The position numbers and the translations under genes were made by a program. Under the pieces are notes generated by a model. The model ran no database searches. It saw only the letters and a list, made by a program, of their open reading frames with translations, and had not been told where the DNA came from. From CAWGXG01 sp963826505 (GTDB lineage Bacteria; Chloroflexota; Anaerolineae; Aggregatilineales; Aggregatilineaceae), in NCBI GenBank assembly GCA_963826505.1, contig CAWGXG010000006.1:434001-498000 (forward strand): a stretch of 64,000 bases of DNA, given 5' to 3'. Below, one piece after another: positions 46,001 to 55,348 of this stretch (the stretch's first letter is position 1; every line of letters starts with the position of its first letter).

Positions 46001-49000
46001 GCGGCAGTCCGTGCAGGGCGTAGCTGCCGTCCGGCCCGGTGTTCGTTTCGGTGATGCCCTGGAAGGTGTCAAACACATCCACCGACACCCAGGCGTTCTC
46101 AATCGGCAATCCACTGCCACTGTCGTACACATACCCGGATATGCTGCCACCCGATTCCAGCGGTTCGATGACAATCGATTCAATCGTGCCCGAACAGCTT
46201 GGCCAGTCGCCGCTTCCAGTCATGCCGACATACAACGTGTCGTATGGCCCGGAGTAGGTCGGTGTCCCTGAGGCGGGACCGCTGGCGGCCGACCCTGGCA
46301 CCGAGAGCGTGGCGGTTCCATCAGAGATGGTGAATTCCGCCGTGTAGGGCGTGCCCAGGGAGATCCACTGCCACGGCCCCGTGAAGTTGCAGGAGTTCTC
46401 GGCGTAATCCATAGACGCTCCGGCCACACCTACGAAGGGGCCGTTCGTCGCGCAGCCGCCGCCGGTGAAGCCGAAGGTTAGCGCTGTGGCTCCATCCAAG
46501 ACGGTGGTGGTGCCAGCCTTGCCGACGCCGGCCTGGACCTGGCAGTTGTTGGTATAGGAATCGACCTGCCCGGTGACGGTAACACGCACATCGCCGCTAA
46601 ATTCGGGGATGCTGCGGTAGACATATTGCTCATAACCCGCCGGGTCGCGGCTCACGGTCCAATAGACTTTGCCATCGGTAACGTACACATCTGGCACGGT
46701 CTGGGTGAACAAGTCTGGATCGTCGAATTCTTCAGTGAGGGGGTAGGCTCCCCCGCCGTTTTCGGCGTACGTCACACTCGCGGCATGGGACGCGGCAGGC
46801 ATGGTTAGCGTGTTTGTCAACGCGGTGCTGTTGTCATCGTCTGTGCCGGTCCACGCGGAAACATGCCAATCCGAGTCAGGGTGCGCGGTGAGCACAATGC
46901 CCTCGTCTTCCACATACTCACCGGCGTTGCAGCCCGCCGAATTAGCCGGATCGGCGGTCGGGGCGGGGCCGTTGGTGCCGCTCAGTGATAGCGTGTAGCA
47001 GGCGGGCGGGACATAAGATCCCACACTCACCACGACTGTGTCAGTATCCTGCCCGCCCTGGTCGTCTGTCACCGTCAGCGTGACAGTGTAGTTCCCCTCG
47101 TCAGCGAAGACGTGATCGACCGAGCGGCCTGTCAGGTCCGTGCTGCCGTTGTTGTCGACATCCCACTCGTAGTCAGTGATGACGCCGTCCACGTCGACGG
47201 AGGCGCTGGCGTCCAGAGTCGTGGTCAGGGGTGCGGGGCCGTGATTGGGCAGGGCTTGTGCGTTGGCTTCGGGCGGCACATTCGCGCCTGTGACGCGGCA
47301 CTCGATCTGTGCGCTTGTGCCGTCCGTGTAGTACGCCTTGTTCGCGTCCGCGACGACCCGGTGTACACCTGCTTGAGAGGGGTAATACACCCCGCGATAG
47401 TGGCTGCTGGGTGCGTCCCAGGCCAGCGCGACTTGCAGAGGCGTAGTATCCGGGAGGGTGATCGTGGCGATCACCGTGGCATCGTTCACCGCACTCCCAG
47501 TCAGTGAATCGGTGACTGTCGCTTGCACTGTCAGCGGCTGGCCGGTCTCGCTGCACGTTACGTCGTCGATGACCGGCTGGAGGGTCCCGCCCCAAATCTC
47601 GATTGTCGAGGCGTTCAGCGTCGTTTGATACTCGTTGTTGGAGAAATCTTCGTAGGTGACCGGGCTGTTTGGGATGGTATATGCACCGGGGATCGTGCCG
47701 CGGAATACGTAGGTTTCGATCTCGGTCGCGCCGGGTAAAATGTCACCCGGATCGCCCGACAGAGAACCGCTCGTCAATTGCAGCCCGCTGGGCAGCGAAT
47801 CCTGGTACCACGGCTCGTCGGCCACGTTAGACCCATTGTTGAGGAAGGTCAGCGTGGCGGTCACGTTTTGGCCGACATTGGCCTGGCTAGCGGACAGCGT
47901 GCGGGTCACTTGCAGCGACGGTGTTCCGGTGAAATAGTGCACCGCGAAGTGCAGATTGCTCAGATTCACACGTGCGGCATTCAGGCGGGCTTTGAGATTA
48001 AACCGGTTAGAGCCGGAAATCTCGGACTTGGACATTTCCCAGCAGACCTCGTCGCCCACGTCCGAGCTGTTCAGGCTTAAGTCGTCTACCTTCACCCCGT
48101 TGTTGTACAGGTCGATGTACCCGCTTGCTGGCACACTGGTTACAGTGCCGCAGATGCGCGCGTAATCCAGGCCCGCTTTCCATTCATTGACCGTCGATTC
48201 GCCCGGGTTGTAGTCTTCCATCCAGGCCGACTGGGTGAACGGCATGATGAACTGCGTCTCTGTGACATTCCATATCGTATCGTTGCCATATAAGAGAGCG
48301 TTGGTGATCGAAATGCGCCAGGTGTTTGGACCTACGGCCAGGCTTGGGGCCACGGTTAGATTGCCAGAATAACTGCTTGTTTTGGTCGTGTTGAATCCGT
48401 TGACGCGGAAATACAGACCCGTTGAGGACGTCTCTGACTCAACTTCGTGCACGTTGACGTACCAATACGTCCCAGCCGGGTCGAGCCGCGAGTATTCGGA
48501 CGATGACAGATCGAACAACTCCTCAAACCGGTCGGACTCGGATGTGCTGGTATAGTTGTCGAGCGTCAGCCCGGTGTACCAGCCGGATGTACGTGTGCTG
48601 GACCACGTCCCATTGATCGCAGCTGAGGACGTGCTGAAGTTGTGCGTCACGTTGCCGTTCTGGTAGGCGCCGATCACGATCTGGATTGGCAGCGTGATGC
48701 GGCTGCCGCCAGTCCAGTCGAAATAGATCTCGGCGGCATACGTTCCGGTCGCCATCCCGGATGGCACGCTGACGGTGAAGGCGAAAGACTTGCTGCGGTT
48801 AGCCGCCAGCGTGAAGGACGTTTCACTCAGCCCGATCCAACTGGCGCGACTCCCGCCTTTGCTCACCGTTACGTTGGTGGAGGCACTGCCATCGTTCTGC
48901 AGCCCGGCGTAGAACGTGCTTGAGAGACCCTGAGTCGTTGCGGAGACCAGGAACGCCGATGGGCTGGTCGAGCCGTTGACCGAGAGCGCCGGGGCTGTCC

Positions 49001-50375
49001 CAACGATCACCACGCCCGAGGCGCTGTCGTTGGCGGGAACGGCGTCGTTGGTGAGGTCGGACTCGATTCGAATGGTGTGCGCGCCCTGCTGGGCGATCCA
49101 ATTGAAGGAGGCTTGCGTAGACTGTCCCGCCGATAGGGGAGACAGATAGTAGCTGTTCTTGAAGACGTCATCGACATACAACTCGACACGCTGGTTGGTT
49201 TCGGCGCTGGCGCCCGCGTTCCTGACAGTTGCCGTGACCTGGATCGTATCGCCGACGTTGGGTGTCGTATTGCTGGCACCCCAGGTGCTCACGCTGTAGT
49301 CGTGCTGCCCGCGCGGATCGGCGGTAATCTGTGAGGAGAAATACCAGGACGACAGGCTGCCATACATGTCTTCGACGCGCGCGGCCAGATAAATCGGCGT
49401 CGGACTCGAAATGCCGGCGGTTAGTACATCGAAACGAATCCCCCAGCCATTGCACCCGTACCAATCTTTCGCGTCAGGGGCATCGGGGCCGGGCAGGATG
49501 ACGACGCTGCCCTGGTTGGGACTCGTGGCGTACCCGAACTGTACGTAGTTGACTTCGCTGCCGGTGCCTTCATCGGGGATACCGTCGTTGTTGGAGTCTT
49601 CAGCGCACACCGAAATCTGGTTGGGCGGGGGGACGATGATCTCGGCAGATACTGGCGACATATTATATATGACATTGCCCGCTGGTTCGATGACGTCGAG
49701 GACCGGCAGCGGGACGTTCGGGAGGCCGGGCGCTGGCTCGATGTACGTATCGTAGTCCGTCCACATTTGCTCGATTCCGTCGTGAATCCCTGGTGAGTTG
49801 GTGAATTCGTCGATGATGAGGCCGTTCATGGCGACAGGGCTTCCATCAGAGGCCGTCGCCAGGCTTTCGAACGCCGCGATAATTTCGTCATTGTGAGGAG
49901 CGATGTAAACGTCATATATCCAGGGCGCTATGTCGGTGGTGATCGTCCCGGCCAACCATGTGGCAAAGCCGCCAATAGCGGCTTCTACGCCAGCCAGAAC
50001 AAAGACGATGCCCGCCGCACAGCCAATTCCCATCGCCACGATGGCATCCGGGTTGACGATTTCGCCTGTGTTGGGGAAAAACGCGTCTTCAGAACCATAA
50101 ACTCCATACCTGACACCGTAAATAACACCGCTTGTCGCCGCGCCTATCGCGCAAGACGTGACAGAGGCAACAACGACGGCTGCAATTACTATTTGGGGTT
50201 GTTCGGGTGGGGCCTCGTTGGTCTGCTGCGCGTGGACAGGTTTGGGCGCTGGCTGAAATGCCCTAAACGGCACCGCCATCGTGACAATGGTAACGGTCGC
50301 CACGATCACGTAGAACAGGTGGCGCATGGTGCGGCGAGATTTGAGGGAATGCATGGAAAAGGGATGTAAAAACAT
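37051..50375 (-). CDS. Giant secreted modular repeat protein (~4,440 residues), two frameshifts
   Basis: ATG 50375 has GAGGAAAAC upstream. A signal-peptide-like helix (FYVIVATVTIVTMAVPF, cut near VHAQ) is followed by two hydrophobic stretches (~62-150). Modules in order: CARDB-like (near 49.3 kb), DUF11-like (47.6-47.9 kb), PKD (47.0-47.3 kb), InlB-repeat-like (46.75-47.0 kb), ten ~110-residue CnaB/carboxypeptidase-regulatory repeats (43.1-46.2 kb, each opening like GGSISGxVY), FN3 (42.8-43.1 kb), CSLREA motif (42.70 kb), right-handed beta-helix with GNSA repeats (41.3-42.6 kb), six 156-residue beta modules (38.5-41.3 kb), two further beta domains and Thr-Pro linkers. No LPXTG or C-terminal helix. 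Two single extra bases interrupt it: in plus-strand GGGG at 44444-44447 and a T near 39842. Likely an adhesin or surface fibre; function inferred from architecture only. Confidence 0.82.
37075..37302 (-). repeat. 48-bp tandem repeat encoding Thr-Pro-rich C-terminal tail
   Basis: About 4.75 copies of a 48-bp unit encode a 16-residue unit such as SATPTSTPLPTATLEP at the end of the giant protein. The unit repeats without interruption and is followed by seven unique residues. Such stalks are often O-glycosylated or wall-spanning. Confidence 0.85.
38490..41268 (-). repeat. Six tandem 468-bp repeats in the giant gene
   Basis: Landmark sequences recur every 468 bp (for example the GGCGGGCATGGGCGGGAT block at ~38944, 39412, 39880, 40348, 40816). 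Each unit encodes a 156-residue module (NLNIARNPDF...SGVQCGIPPMPA). The units around 39.0-40.4 kb are almost identical at DNA level, whereas the first (41.2 kb) and last (38.5 kb) units are diverged. This points to recent amplification in the middle of the array, which is also a risk for assembly collapse. Confidence 0.88.
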
Positions 50376-50907
50376 GTGATGTTTTCCTCAACAGGTCCTA
50401 TTCGGCGATCGACCAACCTACCCGGCGAATTTTCGCCGTGACGAATGAGAGAACGGGTGCGACAGAGGCAACCGCTTGCAGGTCAGGTGTTACGGCAAAC
50501 GTCCTCGTGTCTTGATCACCATTTGTCAGGGCTCACGAAACCCGACGGTTCCGGCGCGTTTGACACATTTTGCCAGGTGATATGGTATGTCGCGTATTCG
50601 ACGACGTCGTGAAGTTGGGAGCTATTGATCAGGCAGGCGGTGTTGGGTTTGAGCGTGCGCGGATGTCGTAATCGATGGACATGTGATCGGACACGCGGAC
50701 GATTGGATCAGGTGATCAGCAAGGGGATGAAGATGGAGGTGCATAGAGGCAAAGAGGGCAACGGTGTGCTGTCACCTATGTAATCACCAGCCAGACATTG
50801 GGATAGGCAACCCACTCCCTCACCTTAATCCAAGTTATTTCCGCTATTGACAACGTAGAAATTCTAATCCTAAAAACGTAAATTCTATTTTAATACTACA
50901 TAAAAAT
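50376..50907 (-). other. Long leader of the giant gene, no gene seen
   Basis: About 530 bases between the best leftward promoter and ATG 50375 contain no supportable coding frame. A 7-bp GC stem (CGGCGAA/TTCGCCG, 50423-50438) with a 2-base loop lies close to the start. No riboswitch class is recognised. Confidence 0.4.
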
Positions 50908-50935
50908 ATTCTAGGTCATTGATAACTTACGTCAA
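50908..50935 (-). promoter_or_regulatory. Leftward promoter in the AT-rich region before the giant gene
   Basis: Read on the minus strand, TTGACG (50930-50935) and TAGAAT (50908-50913) are separated by 16 bp. It lies in a markedly AT-rich patch (~50830-50940). The remainder of the gap up to 51138 shows nothing else convincing. Confidence 0.5.
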
Positions 50936-51138
50936 CATTGAGGATCAGCGGCAAAAGGCGTGTTGAATGTCACATTGGAAGGCGGAGGGCGATCATTTGG
51001 AAGACTGGAATAGCTGAATTTGAGGTTTGGTGGGGAAGGGTCAGAAAGAGTTGACTTGGAAACCTGTCACTGCGCCTTGTTTGCCTCGGATCGCCGCACC
51101 AGGTTTTTCACAGAAGATAACTCATCTGGAAGAATGAA

Positions 51139-53497
51139 TTACGCGCCGACCATACCCAGCCACTCCAGCGCCAAATCAGCAGCCTGGTCGAGGGTGAGGG
51201 CGCGTCCCTGCGCCCAGGCGGTTTGCAGTACGTCCTCATCGAGCTGCTCACCCACAGCCGCCACATACCAGTCGACTACGGGCTGGTCGGCAATCTGGTG
51301 CGTGGCATCCAGCGCTTCCAGCAGGGCTTCAGAAGCTCCTAACAAACATGCGGCATGGCCAGCGTCTCCCAAGGCAGCCAGCGGTCCGGCGGCTGAAGCC
51401 AGAGCGTGCACTTCACCCAAAGCCGCTCCCAACTCCTTGAACAGTTGCAGGCTCTCCTTAATGTATTGCGCGGATCGAACAGGATCATTCAGATGAAGGG
51501 CCACAGCGCTGAGGTTCTTCAGGTTTATGGCGACGCGCAATCGCTCCCCAGTGAGCTGGCACAGCTCCACACATTCCTTATAGTGCGTTTCGGCCCGCGC
51601 GTAGTCGCCATGAAGACGTTCCATCTCACCCAAGATGTTGAGCGCCTGTGCGGTTCCCGGCTTGTGATCCAACTCTCTGAACAGCGACAGACCTTCCTCG
51701 CACAACTTCACGGCCGTTTGATACTCATCAGATATGCCGAGCGACTGACTTGCCAGAGAGACGAGGGACTGCGCTGTATCGCGCTTGTTACCCAGTTCGC
51801 GCGAGATCTGCAGCGCCTGCTGGCACCAAACCTTGCCTTGGGCTACGTCGCCTGAGTAGGAAGTCAGACGCCCCGCGATGTTCAGCAGGTTGGCATGCAA
51901 AGACAGCGGAACAGTATCAAGTACGGTCAGCGCTTTTCCAATCCAAAAACCGTCTTCTGAATGGTGCCCCTGGTAGTGCCAGAAATTGCCCAGAGCCGCC
52001 ACCAGACGCACGGCGTGCTCGACTCGATTTTGTTCAAAAAGCCAGGCTAACGTTCCTCGCAGGTTTTCATATTCAATCTCCAACCGCTGGATCCAACTGG
52101 ACCCTGCTGGCCCTCTAAATTCTTCTGCCGCCTGTTCCGCCAGATCCAGGAAATACTCCGCAAGCCGCTGGCGGAGCTCATCAGCCTCGCCCTGCGCCTC
52201 CACCTGCTCACGCGCAAACTCGCGCAGCGTTTCCAGCATGGTAAAACGCGGTTCACCGCGTGGATCCTCGAATTCGCGCAGCAGGCTTTTGTTGAGAAGT
52301 GAACTCCAGGCCATCCAGAATGTCTATACCCGCTATCGGCCCGCACACAACGTCAACGGCCTCAAGGCTCCAACTCCCCGGAGCCACCGCAAGGCGCGCG
52401 AAGAGTACTTGTTCGGGTGGCGTCAGCAGGTCATAACTCCAGGCGATCGCGTCGCGCAGCGTTTGCTGCCGGTCGGGGACATTGCGCGCGCCGGTGGATA
52501 GCAGCGTCAGCGGGCTGTCCAGGCGCCTCACAAGGGCTTGAGGGCTGAATATTTTGACGCGTGCCGCCGCCAGCTCGATCGCCAACGGGAGTCCATCCAG
52601 GCGCAGGCATATCTCGGCCACTGCGCTGGCGTTTTCGGTGGTCAGAACGAACTGTGGTTTCACGGCCTGGGAGCGCTCAACGAACAGAGACACTGCGTCG
52701 TATTTGGCGAGCATGTCCGGACCCTGCTCACGTTTCGATTCCGGCATGGTCAGTGGCGGGACGGTGTATTCGCGCTCTCCATAGAGGCGCAGCGCTTCGC
52801 GGCTGGTGACCAGGACCCTGAGCGTCGGCGCAGCTTGCAGAAGCTCCCCAACGAAAGGAGCGGCGCTCATCACATGTTCGAAGTTATCGAGGACCATCAG
52901 TATCTGGCGTTGGCGCAAGTAAGCTTTGATCAGATCTCGGGGCGTGCCGCTTCCCAAACCCATCACACCCAGGGTCGTCGCGATCGCGCTGGCCACCCAG
53001 ACCGCATCCGACACTAGTGCCAAACCGATAAAGACGGCACCATGAGTGTATGAGGGCATCAGCTCCGCAGCCACCTGCACGGCCAGCCGGGTCTTACCCA
53101 CCCCTGCTGGACCGGTGAGTGTCACCAATCGCGATTCTTTGATGAGTTCCTTTACAGCAGCAATGTCGTGGGCTCGTCCAATAAGGGAAGTCAGCGAGAC
53201 GGGCAAAGTTCGCTGGGCCGGGGCGAAGGGGCGTGACGCTTCGGGCCTGTTTTCTGTGAATGGCCCGCCGGTCAGCAGCCCCAATTCACCCGCCCGGACA
53301 ACTGCTTCAGTGCGGCTGTGTACGTCCAGCTTGCTGTAAATCTGTTTGCTGTACCAGCGGATTGTATCCAGGCTGACGACGAGCTTTAGAGCGATTTCGC
53401 GGTTGGAGAGTCCGCGGCCGATCAAACGCAAGACCTCAGATTCGCGTGAGGTGAGAGAGTCGAGTAAGGGAGCGGAGTGCTGTGTGTTCATCGGCAT
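51139..53497 (-). CDS. LuxR-HTH / STAND ATPase / TPR transcriptional regulator, one frameshift
   Basis: A 785-residue regulator after correcting one indel. Unusually for LAL-type proteins, the LuxR HTH is N-terminal (residues ~10-75: LTSRESEVLRLIGRGLSNREIALKL, WYSKQIYSKLDVHSR). It is followed by an NB-ARC/STAND ATPase: Walker A GPAGVGKTRLA with K135, Walker B ILMVLDNFEH, and GLPLAIELAAARV. The C-terminal ~390 residues are TPR-like helical repeats. The frame breaks near 52306: removing one G from the GG changes DGLEFTS to a join leading into SSLLNKSLLREFEDPRGEPRF, the expected winged-helix segment. Start choices are ATG 53497 or 53491. It is divergent from a small secreted gene and is its likely regulator. 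Confidence 0.85.
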
Positions 53498-53633
53498 GGG
53501 CCTCACATCGCCGATCAGATGCAAGTGGAATGTGCTCACCTTTAAGAATATAGCAACTTTTTTGGACCTCTGGTTCACAGCAGGTTGTCTCTCCGGATGC
53601 TGGCGACTGCGTCGCGACCTCCCCACATTTTCA

Positions 53634-53665
53634 CCCCAAATGGGGGGTGACTTCCCCTATAGGGG
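53634..53665. promoter_or_regulatory. Tandem CCCC-N4-GGGG operator boxes
   Basis: CCCCAAATGGGG (53634-53645) and CCCCTATAGGGG (53654-53665) have the same C4-N4-G4 form with centres exactly 20 bp apart, two helical turns. They end 4 bp before a candidate -35 box, the usual place for activator sites. Both lie between the divergent LuxR-type regulator and the secreted gene. Confidence 0.6.
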
Positions 53666-53669
53666 GGCA

Positions 53670-53700
53670 TTTACGATAAAAACATCAGAAAAATTATATC
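53670..53700 (+). promoter_or_regulatory. Candidate promoter of the secreted protein gene
   Basis: TTTACG (53670-53675) with TTATAT at 53694-53699 (18-bp spacing) or TATATC one base later. The weak -35 match would fit a promoter that needs an activator bound at the adjacent C4-N4-G4 boxes. Confidence 0.45.
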
Positions 53701-53807
53701 GGAAAATCGACATCTGCCCGCGCTTTGCGCTCATTCATAACTGAAGATGGCATTAACACATAACTCACATCAACGTATTGTTCGATCAAATCTATAAGGA
53801 GAGATCC

Positions 53808-54449
53808 ATGAAGACGCATCGTTCATTCAAGGCTGTTCTCGTCCTGGTCAGCGCCCTCCTTCTTGTGGCACCTGTCGGGGGAGTGGTGCATTCTCAAGGC
53901 GGGGTGAACGCCCAACCCTCTGGGGAAAAGATTCCTCCGGAAATCGGCCGGCTGATCGCGAATGTGCGTGAAGCCACCGCGGGTTTTCGCAATTTCGACA
54001 GCATCGCGGACGCAGGCTACGGGAAATTCCTGGACTGCTTCGTGAACTACCAGGTCGGTGGGATGGGGCAGCACTACGTCAATGGCGACCTGGCTGGCGA
54101 TGACGTGCTCGACCCAATGAAACCGGAGGTCCTCGTCTATGAGCCAACCGAATCGGGCGACATGATCCTGGTTGCGCTCGAATATATCGTATTCGCCAGT
54201 CAATGGGATCCCAACAATACGGGGCGTGCCGCACCAGTTCTGTTTGACCAGCCCTTTCACTATGAAACCGCCATCCCGGATACGCCGCCGTTGTGGGCAC
54301 TGCATTTGTGGCTGTGGACGGATAATCCAGAAGGGCTGTTCGCGGATTTCAACCCGCTGGTGTTCTGCCCCACCAGCCAACCGATTACCGACATGACCCC
54401 CAGTACATCCAGTGAAGGCAGGACGCAGGTGCTGCTCGGCGGTCGCTGA
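53808..54449 (+). CDS. Conserved secreted protein of unknown function
   Basis: A 213-residue protein; ATAAGGAGAG precedes ATG 53808. A classic signal peptide occupies residues 1-~30 (FKAVLVLVSALLLVAPVGGVVHSQ). The mature part contains YGKFLDCFVNYQVGGMGQHYVNGDLAGDDVLDPMKPEVLVYEP, a motif I recall from uncharacterised exported proteins of several phyla, followed by a Trp/His-rich HLWLWTDNPEGLFADFNPLVFCP. The two cysteines (in DCF and FCP) could form a disulfide, and the His residues could bind metal, but no function is known. It has its own promoter with tandem regulator boxes and a downstream hairpin. Confidence 0.8.
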   Translation: MKTHRSFKAVLVLVSALLLVAPVGGVVHSQGGVNAQPSGEKIPPEIGRLIANVREATAGFRNFDSIADAGYGKFLDCFVNYQVGGMGQHYVNGDLAGDDVLDPMKPEVLVYEPTESGDMILVALEYIVFASQWDPNNTGRAAPVLFDQPFHYETAIPDTPPLWALHLWLWTDNPEGLFADFNPLVFCPTSQPITDMTPSTSSEGRTQVLLGGR

Positions 54450-54511
54450 GATCGGCGGCGCCAACCAGGGTTAGTCGCACAGCACGTCGAGTTGTTTGAC
54501 CCACTACATAC

Positions 54512-54541
54512 GGCACTGGCGCTTGGGGATGCGCCAGTGCC
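54512..54541 (+). terminator. Perfect 11-bp stem hairpin after the secreted gene
   Basis: GGCACTGGCGC (54512-54522) and GCGCCAGTGCC (54531-54541) flank an 8-nt loop, 63 bp after the stop. The CTTGGGGATGCGCCA segment that contains the loop recurs directly afterwards (from 54544), a short partial duplication. No T-run follows. Confidence 0.55.
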
Positions 54542-54634
54542 GTCTTGGGGATGCGCCAAGGGTGCAATTCCGGCGAAAGGGCGCGATTGTCGCACCCGCT
54601 AATGTTGACAAAACGGCAATCTGTCATGTGGTTA

Positions 54635-54664
54635 TTTACAATAAACAAAAGACTTTGCTATATT
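54635..54664 (+). promoter_or_regulatory. Promoter of the two-component pair
   Basis: TTTACA (54635-54640) and TATATT (54659-54664) with 18-bp spacing in an AT-rich stretch, 44 bp before the response regulator start. A perfect TTGACA at 54605-54610 has no properly spaced -10 partner. Confidence 0.5.
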
Positions 54665-54707
54665 TGATTTACCCAACAATCGCTCCCATGCGGGCGTGGA
54701 GGTCAAC

Positions 54708-55340
54708 ATGCCTGTTCGCGTTCTTATCGCGGATGACCATGGGGTCGTTCGTCAGGGGTTGCGTATGTACCTGGCGTTGGACACCGACATAGATGTGATC
54801 GGCGAAGCCTGCACCGGCGTGCAGGCTGTGGAGTTGGCCCACGAGCTTCAGCCCGACGTGGTGTTGATGGACCTGTTGATGCCTGAAATGGATGGGATCA
54901 CGGCCACTACCCGGATACGCCAGGAACTCCCCGAAGTCGAAGTCATCGCGCTGACCAGCGTGCTCGAAGACAGCTCGGTCGTCGGTGCGATTCGCGCTGG
55001 GGCGATCGGTTATCTGCTTAAAGACACTGAAGCCGATGAGTTGGTGCATGCGATCAAATCAGCCTCCGAAGGGCAGGTCCAGCTTTCGCCCAAAGCCGCC
55101 GCACGGTTGATGCGCGAGGTACGCACGCCTGACAGCCCTGAAGAACTCACCGAGCGCGAAGTCGACGTGCTGCGGTTGCTGGCACAAGGGGATTCCAACA
55201 AAGAAATAGCTCTCAAGCTGAGCATCGGTGAAAAAACGGTCAAGACACATGTGAGCAGCATTTTGAGCAAGCTCAATGTTGCCAGCCGCACGCAAGCCGC
55301 TCTATATGCCGTGCGCATTGGACTAGTGGACAGCCTGTAA
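54708..55340 (+). CDS. NarL/FixJ-family response regulator
   Basis: A 210-residue regulator; TGGAGGTC precedes ATG 54708. The receiver domain (1-120) has the acidic pair D9/D10, phospho-acceptor D55 in VVLMDLLMPEMDG, and K105 in GYLLKD. The LuxR/GerE HTH (~145-205) reads LTEREVDVLRLLAQGDSNKEIALKLSIGEKTVKTHVSSILSKLNVASRTQA. The cognate kinase gene follows after 8 bp, so the pair is one operon. Target genes are not evident. Confidence 0.95.
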   Translation: MPVRVLIADDHGVVRQGLRMYLALDTDIDVIGEACTGVQAVELAHELQPDVVLMDLLMPEMDGITATTRIRQELPEVEVIALTSVLEDSSVVGAIRAGAIGYLLKDTEADELVHAIKSASEGQVQLSPKAAARLMREVRTPDSPEELTEREVDVLRLLAQGDSNKEIALKLSIGEKTVKTHVSSILSKLNVASRTQAALYAVRIGLVDSL

Positions 55341-55348
55341 CGGCTGTC

